DNA of 64,000 bases from Mayfieldus sp038317345 (GCA_038317345.1 JBBQBH010000005.1:12584-76583), one strand, 5' to 3'. Positions 17,151 to 26,462 are shown, numbered from the stretch's first letter. The notes: generated by a model not told the origin, from the sequence alone. Program-made: numbers and translations.

Positions 17151-17561
17151 CAGTCGAAGACCGCCAACGTCCTCTTCGCGGTCGAGGCGACGCGCCGCTG
17201 GGCGAAGGACGGCATCACCGCCAACGCAGTTCATCCGGGCGGGATCCTCGCAACAAACCTCTCTCGGCACATGGACCCTGAGTACCTGGCGGAACTCCGC
17301 GCCTTAGCTACCGAAGCAGAGACATTTGGCGGGTCAAAAGCGGAGATACAAGACGATCGAGCAAGGAGCCGCGACGAGCGTCCTTGTCGCCACCTCACGC
17401 AGCTCGAAGGCATCGGCGGCCGCTGCTTCGAGGACTGCAACCAGGCGCGGGTCCTCGACCCCAACGCCCCGAACACCAGCACCTCCGGTGTCGCGGCCGA
17501 CGCGCTGGATCCAGCCAACGCCGAGCGGCTCTGGGACGTGTCGGAACACCTCGTCGGCTAA
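17151..17561 (+). pseudogene. 3' fragment of an SDR (retinol-dehydrogenase-like), frameshifted
   Basis: The fragment begins abruptly with QSKTANVLFAVEATRRW, the segment around the catalytic Lys of SDR oxidoreductases, so the Rossmann half is absent. GITANAVHPGGILATNLSRH follows. The next part, RRYKTIEQGAATSVLVATS, lies one frame away, and the C-terminal LEGIGGRCFEDCNQARVLDP and TSTSGVAADALDPANAERLW return to the first frame. Two compensating shifts and the missing 5' half mark it as a pseudogene. It abuts the truncated flippase head to head at about 17148. Confidence 0.8.
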
Positions 17562-17970
17562 GTCGCCACCACGTCTAACTACGGCGAACCGTTGCGGCGA
17601 TGGAGACGCGTCCCAGGTCTCCCGCCTTCGCGTGAAGCGGGAGCGCAGACCGCTCGGCAGAGCGGGTTACGCCAGAGAGACGCCCCGCCACTGGCGGGGC
17701 GCTCTGGGGTACTACAGGGAGGAGAGATGTGTATCCCCATGCGTGAATTTGGCGAAAATCGCTTGATCAAGCCAAATTGGGACCGCTACGGACCGCTATT
17801 GACCGCTCAGATCAGGTGCTGACTGGCGCACAACTGGCGCACCGATCTGTCCGGATGGAGGCTGAAATCGGGTCGCTAGCGCAGCTGCGGCGGCGGTAAC
17901 CGGGAGATCGGCCAAACCTCCTTCGCCGCCCGCGCTCGTTGCATCAGTCGGGCCCGGCATGCCCCGATGA
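17562..17970. other. Intergenic stretch with consecutive hairpins and no supported gene
   Basis: Two hairpins precede the repeat copy B: TCCCGC-c-TTC / GAA-GCGGGA at 17620-17642 (one bulge) and CCGCTC / GAGCGG with a GGCA loop at 17650-17665. After copy B lie a possible 31-codon frame from the ATG at 17727, a direct repeat ACTGGCGCAC around 17823-17842, and nothing else I can assign. It separates the SDR fragment from the convergent ABC permease gene. Confidence 0.6.
17676..17728 (-). repeat. Copy B of the hairpin element with its conserved flank
   Basis: The core is AGAGA, then CGCCCCGCC-ACT-GGCGGGGCG (17681-17701), then CTCT. It is followed by GGGGTACTACAGGGAGGAGA and GAT, shared base for base with copy C at 30228-30254. 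Read on the minus strand the flank comes first, then the hairpin, and it lies about 240 bp after the ABC permease stop. The downstream bases on that strand (TCTCTCTGG) are only a weak U-run, so termination is plausible but not certain. Confidence 0.8.
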
Positions 17971-20900
17971 CTACTGCTCTCGCAACACCTCCGACGGGCT
18001 GAGCCGCCGCAGGACCGACAGGGCCACCAGCACGGAGAAAAGGGTTGCCGAGACGAGCAGTGCCGCGAGCAGGGCGGCGTCGCCCCAGGGCAGGGTGGTG
18101 ACGGGGGGGAGGATGAACAGCGGCTTCAGGACGTGGACGAGCAGCAGGCCCAGCGCGGCCCCGACGATGGCACCGGCGAGCAGGCCGCTGGCGGCGACGA
18201 AGGCGGCCTCGCCGAGGATCAGCAGGTGCAGCCTGCGGGCGCGCAGGCCCTGGGCCCGCAGGACGACGTACTCGCGGCGGCGCTGCAGCATCAGCCCGAA
18301 GACGAACATCGCAATCACCGCGGCGCTGATCGCGAGCGTGTAGAAGGAATCGAGATCCACCAGCCCGCGAATGTTGAGCGCGGTGAGGCTCGACTGGTCC
18401 TTGTTGAAGGTGGTCTCGGTGGTATCGACGCTGAGCCGGTCGCGGGCGCCGGGCCCCGCCTGCACCGCCTTTGCTGCGGCGGTCACCCCGGCGGCGCTCC
18501 GATCCTGCGTGCGGGCAAGGAAGAAGTCGACCTTCCGGATCCCTGTCTGGCGCTGGAAGTAGCCGAGGTTGGCGACTACGTGTAACCCGTCCGGGAAGCC
18601 CGGAAAGCGATCGAACAGCCCGACAACCGTCACCGTGCGCAGCCGCTGGCGGCGGCTTCCCCGCGCCAGCAGCAGCTCGGCCATGTCGCCCACCCCGAGC
18701 TTCAGCGCCTCGGCGGAGCCGACGTCGAGCAGGATCCCGGCCGGATGAGCGCGCAACGCAGCCAGCGCCTTCGATGCGGTCGAGCCGGGGAAGAAGTCGT
18801 CCTTCAGCGCCGCCGTGGCGGCGAAGCTGGGGACGTCGATCGCCGCCAGGTCCTTGACGTCGCTGTTGAATCTGGACCGCAGGAACGCGTTCTCGAGGCT
18901 GCCGACGACGGGCGTGGCGCTGGTCACTCCTGCAACCTTGAGTCGGCGCGCAAAGGCGGCCGGGTGCGGCTTCGTGCTCGCCGGGCTGGGCGTGATGCGC
19001 AGGCTGGACCCGACCGTGAACTGTGCATCGGCCGTCTTTGCCCGGTTGTAGGTTGAAGCGAACATTGCAAGCCCGATGCCGAAGGCGATCACGAGGCCGA
19101 CGCCGACGATCCCGGTGATCAGCGAGTGGGAGCGGCGACTGAGCGTGCGGCTGAGGATCCCCGCGACGATCGGGCCAAAACGCGGCGGCGGGCTGAGCGG
19201 CAGGTTTCTTGCAACGCCCTCGAAGGCGCGCACGGACAGAAGCGTCCCGGCGAACCAGACCCCGAGAGGGAGCAGGAGCAGATGCGAGGGCAGCGAGATC
19301 GCCTCGCCGGTCGAGACCGCGCCCGAGGGCGCGTCGAAGGCGCCGTTGCGGAGCGCGACCGCCGCCCCAACCCCCGCACCGATCAGCGCCGCGTAGTCGA
19401 GCCGCCAGCGCCGCCAGGCGGGCTGGGTGCCGATCGCAAGCTCGCGGCGCTCGCCGCTGACCTCGCGGCGCAGCGCCAGCCGGCCCGGGATGTAAAGCGC
19501 CAGGCCCGTTGCCACCAGATCGGCGCCGATCGCGATCAGCGCCGAGGCGCCGAGCTGCGTAGGGGCGGCCTCGAACAGCGACGACGCGCCGAGGATGGCG
19601 AGGATCGAGACGAACCCGGCCGCTGTCCCGAGCAGCGAGCCGGCGCCGGCGAGGATGAGGGTGCGGTAGGCGAGGATCCGGTTCAGATGCCTCGGGCCGG
19701 CGCCGCGCAGCCGTAGGTTCGCCTGCTCGCGCCGCGCCGACGCGGCGAGGATGCTGCCCGCGTAGGTCGCCAGAAAGCCGGCCAGCAGCAATCCCGGCAG
19801 GCCCAAGAAGATGAACATGCGCTTCGCCCCGGCGGCGTCGGCTCGCGCCACGGTGAGCGTGTTGGAGATGTTGTCGAGCAGGAAGTCCTGGGTGGGGGCG
19901 ATCCGCTTGATCCCCTTCGCCACCGCGCTGGTCTGGGCCAGGGCGCGGCCGGGATCGGAGTTAAGCGGTGAGCGGTCGACCTGGACGTCGACCTCGAGCG
20001 TGGGCGGGCTCTTCACGGCGAGCGCGCTGCCGCGCGCCGCGATCGCGCGGCGAAACGCCGGGATCGCGATTCGCTGGAAGTCCTGCGGGCTGATCACGAT
20101 CGAGTCGGGCAGGTAGAGGAAGTCCTCCAACTTGCCCCCGGTGCGGCTGTTGAAGAGCTGCCTCGCCCGGGACAGATCGGCGATCCCGCTGACCCGGAGT
20201 CGTGCCGGGCGCCTGGCTCCCGGGACGGTCAGCCTGACTTGGTCGCGGGGCCGCACGCCCAACCCGCGCGCCGCCTCGGAGCTGAGCAGCGCCGCGCCCG
20301 GCCGAAAGCCGCCCCGCACCAACCTGATCGCCGGGTACTGGCGGGCATAGGCCGGCTCGAAGCCGAAGAGCTTGGTCGGGCGGCCAATCTTTGACCCGCT
20401 CGCGGCCAGCGACCCGGGTGGCAGATCAGCGAACGCCAGCTGGTTGGCCTGCGCCACTCCCGGCAGGGCGGCGATGCGATCACGCAGACGATCGAGCGGC
20501 ACCGGGTGCGGCAGGTTCGCGGGGTCGGGGACGATCTTCTCCCGGGTGGAGATCGTCGCGCCCAGGTGGAGATCGGGGCCAGCCGGGATCGGGCGCCGCA
20601 CCCTCACCGTGTAGGTCAGCCGAACCGTCGCGCCCGGCGCGACCGTCCCGATGTTGAGGCCGATCAACCCCGGACCGTGCGCGAAGGGGCTCTGGCCCGC
20701 AGGGTCGGGGAGCGGCGTTCCGTCGCGCTCGGCGCTGCCGCGAACGTAGGTGAGGGTGGGCGGGAGCTTGTCGTTGACGACGACCTCGTTGGCCGGGGTC
20801 AGGCCGCGGTTTCGCACCGTCAGCTGCATCGACGCTCGCTCGCCCTGGCGCAGGGGGCCGCGGCCGGCGAGGCGCTGCTCGAGCCGGATCCCCTCCCCGA

Positions 20901-21090
20901 GCGGGGAGGTGAGCACGCGCTGCATGTCGATCGCGACCGGGGCGATCGCGCGCTTGGTCATCGAGGCCCCGGACCCGTCGATGAAGAACAGCACCCCGGA
21001 GAACAGCGCCACCCCCAGCACCACCCCGACCAGCGAGGCGAGGGTGCGGCGCGGGTTTCGCAGCAGATCGCGCCGCGCGTAGCTAAACAC
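17971..21090 (-). CDS. Large FtsX/MacB-type ABC transporter permease with a DUF11-like extracytoplasmic domain
   Basis: The 1039-residue protein begins YARRDLLRNPRRTLASLVG, a first membrane helix typical of FtsX-type permeases. Residues about 80-167 form a DUF11-like beta domain (LTVRNRGLTPANEVVVNDKL, then TYVRGSAERDGTPLPD and APGATVRLTYTVRV). A MacB-like periplasmic region, a block of helices, a second periplasmic domain and a final FtsX domain with VLRAQGLRARRLHLLILGEA follow. DUF11 domains normally occur in long cell-surface proteins, so this position is unusual. Its start overlaps the ATPase gene by 8 bp. Such permeases do mechanotransmission or lipoprotein release rather than solute transport. 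Confidence 0.88.
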   Translation of the reverse strand: MFSYARRDLLRNPRRTLASLVGVVLGVALFSGVLFFIDGSGASMTKRAIAPVAIDMQRVLTSPLGEGIRLEQRLAGRGPLRQGERASMQLTVRNRGLTPANEVVVNDKLPPTLTYVRGSAERDGTPLPDPAGQSPFAHGPGLIGLNIGTVAPGATVRLTYTVRVRRPIPAGPDLHLGATISTREKIVPDPANLPHPVPLDRLRDRIAALPGVAQANQLAFADLPPGSLAASGSKIGRPTKLFGFEPAYARQYPAIRLVRGGFRPGAALLSSEAARGLGVRPRDQVRLTVPGARRPARLRVSGIADLSRARQLFNSRTGGKLEDFLYLPDSIVISPQDFQRIAIPAFRRAIAARGSALAVKSPPTLEVDVQVDRSPLNSDPGRALAQTSAVAKGIKRIAPTQDFLLDNISNTLTVARADAAGAKRMFIFLGLPGLLLAGFLATYAGSILAASARREQANLRLRGAGPRHLNRILAYRTLILAGAGSLLGTAAGFVSILAILGASSLFEAAPTQLGASALIAIGADLVATGLALYIPGRLALRREVSGERRELAIGTQPAWRRWRLDYAALIGAGVGAAVALRNGAFDAPSGAVSTGEAISLPSHLLLLPLGVWFAGTLLSVRAFEGVARNLPLSPPPRFGPIVAGILSRTLSRRSHSLITGIVGVGLVIAFGIGLAMFASTYNRAKTADAQFTVGSSLRITPSPASTKPHPAAFARRLKVAGVTSATPVVGSLENAFLRSRFNSDVKDLAAIDVPSFAATAALKDDFFPGSTASKALAALRAHPAGILLDVGSAEALKLGVGDMAELLLARGSRRQRLRTVTVVGLFDRFPGFPDGLHVVANLGYFQRQTGIRKVDFFLARTQDRSAAGVTAAAKAVQAGPGARDRLSVDTTETTFNKDQSSLTALNIRGLVDLDSFYTLAISAAVIAMFVFGLMLQRRREYVVLRAQGLRARRLHLLILGEAAFVAASGLLAGAIVGAALGLLLVHVLKPLFILPPVTTLPWGDAALLAALLVSATLFSVLVALSVLRRLSPSEVLREQ

Positions 21091-21826
21091 CCCCGGCGAC
21101 CTCCCCGGCGTGCGGAGCGGCGTCCACGGCGCCGGACAACGCCGGCTTTGAATCGGCGGTCACCCGGCCGTCGGACAGGGCGATCTGGCGGTCGAGCCCG
21201 GCGGCGACGGCTGGGTCGTGGGTGATCACGATCAGCGTCGCCCCGACCTCCGCCTGTGCCTCGCGCAGCAGGTCGGCGACCACCGAGGAGTTGTCGACGT
21301 CAAGCGCCCCGGTCGGCTCGTCGGCGAGGATCAGCGCGGGGCGATGGACGAGGGCCCGCGCGACCGCGACCCGCTGCCTTTCCCCGCCCGAGAGCTGGTC
21401 GGGATACTTGCCCGCCGCGCCCCCCAGGCCGAGCGCATCGAGCAGCGTCAGCGAGCGCTCGTAGCCATCGTCGGCTCCACTGAGCGCGAGCTGCAGGCTC
21501 ACGTTCTCGACCGCGGTCAGGAACGGCTGCAGGTTGTCGGATTGAAAGACGAACCCGATCAACTCGCGGCGGATCGCGGCGCGATCGGTCTCGTCGAGCT
21601 TCGATACCGCGACCTCGCCGATCTGCACCCGGCCGCGGCTGGGGCGCTCAAGTGCTCCGATCAGTGAGAGCAGGGTCGACTTGCCGCAGCCGCTGGGCCC
21701 GGTGATCGCCACGCTGGCCCCTGGCGCCACCTCGATGCCGATCCCGTTGACGGCTTGCACGGGCCCGGCGTCGGTTTGGAAGTGCTTGTAGACGCCCAAG
21801 AGGCTGACCGAGGATCCCCGGCTCAC
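21083..21826 (-). CDS. ABC transporter ATP-binding protein, MacB/LolD type (first of two)
   Basis: The 247-residue ATPase has Walker A GPSGCGKST, the Q-loop FVFQSDNLQPFLTAVENV, the signature LSGGERQRVAVARAL, Walker B LILADEPTGALD and the H-loop VITHDP. The PFLTAVENV and EPTGALD segments are of the LolD/MacB class that drives FtsX-type permeases. The C-terminal 25 residues are an Ala/Gly-rich tail. It overlaps both neighbours by 4-8 bp. Confidence 0.93.
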   Translation of the reverse strand: MSRGSSVSLLGVYKHFQTDAGPVQAVNGIGIEVAPGASVAITGPSGCGKSTLLSLIGALERPSRGRVQIGEVAVSKLDETDRAAIRRELIGFVFQSDNLQPFLTAVENVSLQLALSGADDGYERSLTLLDALGLGGAAGKYPDQLSGGERQRVAVARALVHRPALILADEPTGALDVDNSSVVADLLREAQAEVGATLIVITHDPAVAAGLDRQIALSDGRVTADSKPALSGAVDAAPHAGEVAGGV

Positions 21827-22530
21827 CGCTCGATCACCTCAGCATCCGCTTCCTCGAGCACCTCACCGTTCGCGACCCGGAGGCGGCGCTGGGCAAGCCG
21901 CGCCAGCTCCGGGCTGTGGGTGACGAGCAGAACGGTGAGCCCGCGCTCGGCGGATGCCGCGAGGATCAGCTCGACCACCCGCCGGGCGCTTTCGGAATCC
22001 AGCTCGCCCGTGACCTCGTCGGCGAGCAGCAGGTCGGGCTTGTTGACTAGGGCGACGGCGATCGCGGCGCGCTGGGCCTCCCCTCCCGAAAGGCGCCGGG
22101 GGAGGTCGTCGGCGCGGCCGGCAAGGCCGAGCTCGGCGAGCAGCTGCCGCGCAAGGTCCGCCCGCCGATCGCCATAGGCGAGCTCGCTTGCGAGCTCGAC
22201 GTTCTCGGCCGCGGTCAGGAACGGGATCAGGTTGTCTCGCTGCAGCACGACCCCGATCCGCCGCGCCCGCAGGGTCGCGCGCTCGGCCTCGCCCTTGCCG
22301 GTCAGGGCCTCGCCGTCGAAGCGAACCTCCCCGGAGTCGGGCAGCATCAGGCCTGCGAGGATCGAGAGCAGTGTCGATTTCCCCGCCCCCGATGAGCCGA
22401 CCATGCTCACGGTCTCGCCGCGGCCGAGGGCGAACGAGGTGCCGGTCAGGACAGGGGTCTCGACTCCGGCGTCGCGGTAGGCCTTGCGAAGGCCCTCGAC
22501 TTGGACCAGCGCCGGGCCCGAGTCAGCCAC
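21823..22530 (-). CDS. ABC transporter ATP-binding protein, MacB/LolD type (second of two)
   Basis: The 235-residue paralogue of the preceding ATPase has Walker A GSSGAGKST, Q-loop VVLQRDNLIPFLTAAENV, signature LSGGEAQRAAIAVAL, Walker B LLLADEVTGELD and H-loop VTHSP. All catalytic elements are intact; EVTGELD is a small departure from the usual EPTGELD. Two non-identical ATPases served by one double-length permease suggest a heterodimeric nucleotide-binding pair. It overlaps the lipoprotein gene by 8 bp and the other ATPase by 4 bp. Confidence 0.92.
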   Translation of the reverse strand: MADSGPALVQVEGLRKAYRDAGVETPVLTGTSFALGRGETVSMVGSSGAGKSTLLSILAGLMLPDSGEVRFDGEALTGKGEAERATLRARRIGVVLQRDNLIPFLTAAENVELASELAYGDRRADLARQLLAELGLAGRADDLPRRLSGGEAQRAAIAVALVNKPDLLLADEVTGELDSESARRVVELILAASAERGLTVLLVTHSPELARLAQRRLRVANGEVLEEADAEVIER

Positions 22531-23407
22531 GCCGGGCCAGCGGCTGGCCCCGGAAGACCGCCGGGGACTGCCTGGGGGCGTTGTGGTCGAGCGCCAGCGC
22601 CTGCTTTGTGACCTCAGCCAGAGCCTGCGGGCTCAACCTCGTCAGGTTGATCATCTTCTCGACGTCCTTGTGGACGCTGGCGCTCTTCGGAACGTTGTCG
22701 ATCTGCCCGACGTTGCGGGCGTAGTACTTGAACTCGTTGTCGGGCGCCGAGGCCTTGCCTTCACGGACGATCAGGACGTCGTTGAAGCACTTGAACGGAA
22801 CGCAGTGACGCGCACCGACGTCGATCACCTCGGCGACGCTGTCCTCCTCCTTGTCCGGCTTTGAGACCGAATAGAAGGGGGTCTTGGTCTTCGGGTGCGC
22901 CTGGACGAGGATCCCGGCCTTTGCTCCGTTCACCCCGTGCAACCAGGGATCGATCGCGGATACAAAACGCCCGCCCTCGTACTCCTGCGTATAGCCGCCG
23001 AGGTTCCAGACGTTGCCGGCCACGTCCTCGGCCAGGTAGTCGAGCGAGATCTGCGAGACCTGCCCCCCGTCGACCTCGTAATCCATCACCAGCACGGTTC
23101 GCACCCCGGCGATCGTCCGGTAGGCGTCGGTGACGGTGGTCGTCACCTGATGCGGGACAGCGCGGCCCCCGACCCGAGTCGAGCCCTGGCGCACCGACTG
23201 CGTCCCGGGAACCAGCGGCAGATACCTGCTGCGCCCGGTCGCCGGGTCCCCGAAGTTGGCGGGATCCAACTTCGTTGTCGAGACCGCGGTGCGCTTCTGG
23301 TCCGCCGCCTTGCTGCCCGACCCGCAGGCTGTGAGCACGGCGCCCACACAGACCATTGCCGCGATCGACAGGCCCGCTGCGAGAAGCCTGCTGCGCAGCG
23401 GCTTCAC
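22523..23407 (-). CDS. Lipoprotein of unknown function, first gene of the ABC operon
   Basis: From the GTG at 23407 (GAAGAAGAG about 7 bases upstream) the product starts KPLRSRLLAAGLSIAAMVC and has the lipobox LTAC with Cys28. An ATG at 23434 is an alternative. The mature part is about 265 residues, rich in beta-type segments: SRYLPLVPGTQSVRQGSTRV, VTDAYRTIAGVRTVLVMDYE and NVWNLGGYTQEYEGGRF. Two Cys near CVPFKCFNDV could pair. I do not recognise the family. Its 8-bp overlap with the ATPase gene shows that it belongs to the transporter system, perhaps as the substrate-side partner. Confidence 0.82.
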   Translation of the reverse strand: MKPLRSRLLAAGLSIAAMVCVGAVLTACGSGSKAADQKRTAVSTTKLDPANFGDPATGRSRYLPLVPGTQSVRQGSTRVGGRAVPHQVTTTVTDAYRTIAGVRTVLVMDYEVDGGQVSQISLDYLAEDVAGNVWNLGGYTQEYEGGRFVSAIDPWLHGVNGAKAGILVQAHPKTKTPFYSVSKPDKEEDSVAEVIDVGARHCVPFKCFNDVLIVREGKASAPDNEFKYYARNVGQIDNVPKSASVHKDVEKMINLTRLSPQALAEVTKQALALDHNAPRQSPAVFRGQPLARRG

Positions 23408-23481
23408 CAGTGACTCTTCTTCTCGAGCGTGCATGCACGGCCAGTCTGCGAATCGGAGATGAATGCCTGATGAAAGGCGCT

Positions 23482-24406
23482 TCACGGCTTCAGCTTCGGG
23501 GGCCGGCTGAAGGCCGCCCGCCAGGGATTCGGGTTCGCGGCTCGCGCGTGTGCAAGTGCTTGCACGCCGAAGGCCGACTCGAGGCCCCGCAACGCCCCGT
23601 ACTGGTTCATCGGGGTTGCCAGGCGGGCGCCGCGACGGACATCCGGCCCGACCACGATTGCCGGCACGTGCCTGCCCCCGGTCGCCCGCAGCAGCCGCGT
23701 TTCGAGGTTCCTTCGTCCCAGAGGATGAAACAGCGCCCCGTGCGGTCCGAGCCCGCGAATCAGCGGCGGGACCAGGCCGGACAGGAAGCGATCGCCGGTG
23801 GAGACGCTGCAATGGTGGGTGTCCTGGCAGAGGCCGCGCGTGATCCAGGAAAGGTCCGGGAGTTCAGCGGCTTGACGTAGTTGCTGGCGCGAGGGCCGCG
23901 GTAGCAGCTGCCGGGCACCCCGGCGACGTAGGCCCTCCAGGAGAATCCGGCCGCGCCGAGCTGGGTGAGCAGGTCGGTCCGGCGAACTTGCAGCCGGCGC
24001 AGTCGCTGTGAACGCCCTGAGTGGAGCCGGTCGTCAAGGCCAGGTAGTTGGGCAGGGGTGGGCGACGTCATAGAAGCGGGTGCCAGCGCACAGCGGCGCG
24101 CAAGCGAGTTCAGGTAGGGGGCGGCGGGGCTTCCGATCACCTGGCCTACTCCTTGTTCTCCAGCACGATCACGGCAACGCGCGAATGCTGGGTTCGGGCC
24201 GCCTCGGAGGGCTGCACCGGAAAGGCCCCAGCCGCCGCCGCGGGCGCCGGCTCCTCGCCCTCGGCGAACGGCTCCATCGCAAGCCAGGCAGTCGCCGCCA
24301 CTGCGCTGACCGCGATCGCGCCCGCCAGCGTCCGCTTGGCTTTGCGTGCCAAGCGCAACAGCTTGAGGTAGCCGGATGAGATCGCTGTGAGGGCGGGCTT
24401 CAGCAA
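23482..24406 (-). pseudogene. Secreted phosphoesterase (acid-phosphatase-like, PF04185 type) with several frameshifts
   Basis: Parts of one protein lie in different frames. The N-terminus has a membrane/signal helix and ends VAVIVLENKE followed by a stop; one missing base would restore LENKEYGQVIGS. The next frame gives VIGSPAAPYLNSLARRCALA, later LLTQLGAAGFSWRAYVAGVP and GSCYRGPRASNYVKPLN. LSWITRGLCQDTHHCSVSTG, then FILWDEGTSKRGCC, then HVPAIVVGPDVRRGARLATP sit in further frames. At least four single-base losses are needed to restore it. Relatives hydrolyse phosphate esters outside the cell. It is upstream of the ABC operon on the same strand. Confidence 0.8.
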
Positions 24407-24468
24407 ACCTAAGCAACCCCAAGTCCTCCTTTCATCCTCTCTTCAGACAAGCCGCCGACGATGGGCAG

Positions 24469-25773
24469 GTGGCCGCGACGCGATCCCAGGTCCTGCGGCG
24501 CGGCGTGCCGGGCATGCGCTGGCGACCGCTTCCCGTCATCGGGCTGCGGCGGCTGGTCGCCGGGCTGGCCATCGCCGCCCTCATTGTCTCGATTCCCCAT
24601 CTTGTCGCCGCGGGAGTAGGCCACCGATCAGGTCAGCTCGACACTGCCCCATCCTGGCTGCACGGGCTCTACGGCGGTGGGTCGCGGACTCCCGACAAGA
24701 GCTACTTCGGCTTTCTCTGCCTGGCCTTCGTTGCCTATTTGGTCCTGCTCGCAACGGCTACCTCCCTCCCGGCCAGGCTGCCCTGGGGCCTGATCGTCGG
24801 CGTGACGGCCGCCTTTACTGTCGCCCCTCCGCTTCTTTCCCACGATGCATTCGGCTACATCGCCTATGCCCGCCTCGGGGCGTTCCACGGCCTCGACCCG
24901 TATACGGCAACGGCCGCAGCGGTACCGTCCGACCCGGTCTTCGCTTACGTCGGCTGGCCTCACACGGCAAGCGTCTACGGGCCGCTGTTTACTCTGCTGA
25001 CCTACCCGCTCGGCCTGCTGAGCGTCCCGCTCGCGCTCTGGACGCTGAAGGGAGCTGCGGGTTTCGCGGTTCTGGCAATCGTCCTGCTGGTCGCACGGCT
25101 GGCAAGCCTGAGGGGCCTCGATCCGACGAGGGCAGCGGTCTTCGTGGGGCTGAACCCGCTCGTCTACGTGCACGTGGTCGGCGGTGCCCACAACGACGCA
25201 TTGATGGTGCTGCTGTTGATGCTCGGGGTGGCGGCGGCGCTGAGCGAGCGCAGCCTCGCCGGCGGGGCGGCAATCGTAGGCGCAGCTGCGATGAAGGTCT
25301 CGGCGGCGCTCGTCGCCCCGTTCGCCTTGCTCGGCGCCGTCAATCGGCCCAGACTCGTCGTCGGGGGCGCTCTGGCAATGCTGGCGATTGGCGGGGCGGC
25401 TGCCAGCGTCTTCGGCTCAAACGTTCTCGCATCGATCGGTCTGGCGGCCCATGATCAGACCGTGGCCAGCCGCTACAGCGTCCCGGCCACTCTTTCCCGC
25501 CTCGCGGGGATTGACCGCGGAACTGTGAGTGTTCTCGCCATTGCCGCATGCGGCGCGGGACTTGCCTGCCTGCTGATCTGGACGGCGTGGGGCGCGGACT
25601 GGGTGAGGGCCGCTGGCTGGGCGATGCTCGGCGCCCTGCTCGCCACCGCGTGGCTGCTCCCCTGGTACGTCATCTGGGTGCTGCCGCTAGCGGCGATCTC
25701 CCGCGACCGCAAGTTGACCTTTGCCACTCTCGCGCTGACCGCCTTTCAACTCGTAAACCGGGTGCCGGTGTAG
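24469..25773 (+). CDS. GT-C fold integral membrane glycosyltransferase (GT87/MptB-like mannosyltransferase)
   Basis: The 434-residue protein (GTG start) has about 12 hydrophobic helices. The first large loop carries LLSHDAFGYIAYARLGAFHG, with an Asp that is the usual catalytic position of GT-C enzymes, then GLDPYTA and SVYGPLFTLLTYPLG. GAHNDALMVLLLMLGVAAAL is a further family block. These enzymes move mannose or another sugar from a polyprenyl phosphate donor to lipoglycans at the outer membrane face. MptB acts on lipomannan in Corynebacteriales; the acceptor here is unknown. It is convergent with the response regulator gene, 8 bp apart. Confidence 0.85.
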   Translation: MAATRSQVLRRGVPGMRWRPLPVIGLRRLVAGLAIAALIVSIPHLVAAGVGHRSGQLDTAPSWLHGLYGGGSRTPDKSYFGFLCLAFVAYLVLLATATSLPARLPWGLIVGVTAAFTVAPPLLSHDAFGYIAYARLGAFHGLDPYTATAAAVPSDPVFAYVGWPHTASVYGPLFTLLTYPLGLLSVPLALWTLKGAAGFAVLAIVLLVARLASLRGLDPTRAAVFVGLNPLVYVHVVGGAHNDALMVLLLMLGVAAALSERSLAGGAAIVGAAAMKVSAALVAPFALLGAVNRPRLVVGGALAMLAIGGAAASVFGSNVLASIGLAAHDQTVASRYSVPATLSRLAGIDRGTVSVLAIAACGAGLACLLIWTAWGADWVRAAGWAMLGALLATAWLLPWYVIWVLPLAAISRDRKLTFATLALTAFQLVNRVPV

Positions 25774-25781
25774 GGCTGCGC

Positions 25782-26462
25782 TCAAATGCCGCCGTCGGCC
25801 CTGATCCTGTAACCGGCCCCCCGAATCGTCTCGATGCTCTCGACTCCGAAAGGCCGATCGATCTTCTCCCGTAGGTAGCTGACATATACGTCGACGACGT
25901 TGGAGCGGTTCTCGTACTCGTAGTCCCAGGCTTGCTCGAGTAACTGGAAGCGGCTCATGACCTCCCCAGGGTGGCGCATGAAGGTCTCCAAGAGAGAGAA
26001 CTCCTTGACAGAGAGACCGATGTCGGTCTGTCCGCGCCAGACGCGGTGGGTAGCGGGGTCGAGGTGCAGATCGCCGAGCTCCAGCACCGTCGGCTTCTCG
26101 ATGCTGCCCCGACGGGTGAGAGCGCGGATCCGGGCGAACAGCTCTGTCAGCGAGAACGGCTTGGTCAGGTAGTCGTCGGCACCGCCGTCGAGACCAGCGA
26201 CCCGATCCTCAACCGCATCGCGGGCGGTCAGCATGATGATCGGGGCCCAGAGGCCGCCGGACCGCAACCGACGGCAGGTTTCAAAGCCGTCGATGCCAGG
26301 CAGCATCACGTCGAGAACGATGGCGTCGTACTCGACCGACCCCACCATCCACAGCGCGTCCTCGCCCTTGGTTGCGACATCCGCGGCCAGCCCCTCTTCG
26401 CGCAAGCCGCGACGGATCAGGCTCGCCATCTTCACTTCGTCTTCGACGACCAAGACTCGCAT
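25782..26462 (-). CDS. OmpR/PhoB-family response regulator
   Basis: The 226-residue protein has a receiver domain (acidic pair in VVEDEVK, phosphoacceptor Asp51 in IVLDVMLPGIDGF, Lys101 in LTKPFSL) and a C-terminal winged helix ending DVYVSYLREKIDRPFGVE and IRGAGYRIRADGG. It probably pairs with the histidine kinase at 26971-28368 on the same strand. A strong hairpin at 26501-26530 lies between the small secreted gene and this gene, so it may be transcribed at a different level from the kinase. Confidence 0.95.
   Translation of the reverse strand: MRVLVVEDEVKMASLIRRGLREEGLAADVATKGEDALWMVGSVEYDAIVLDVMLPGIDGFETCRRLRSGGLWAPIIMLTARDAVEDRVAGLDGGADDYLTKPFSLTELFARIRALTRRGSIEKPTVLELGDLHLDPATHRVWRGQTDIGLSVKEFSLLETFMRHPGEVMSRFQLLEQAWDYEYENRSNVVDVYVSYLREKIDRPFGVESIETIRGAGYRIRADGGI

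Noticed and set aside
17727..17822. 31-codon frame starting in the GGAGGAGAGATG of hairpin copy B
   Set aside because: The corresponding frame after copy C is not similar, so the shared sequence is not a conserved coding start.
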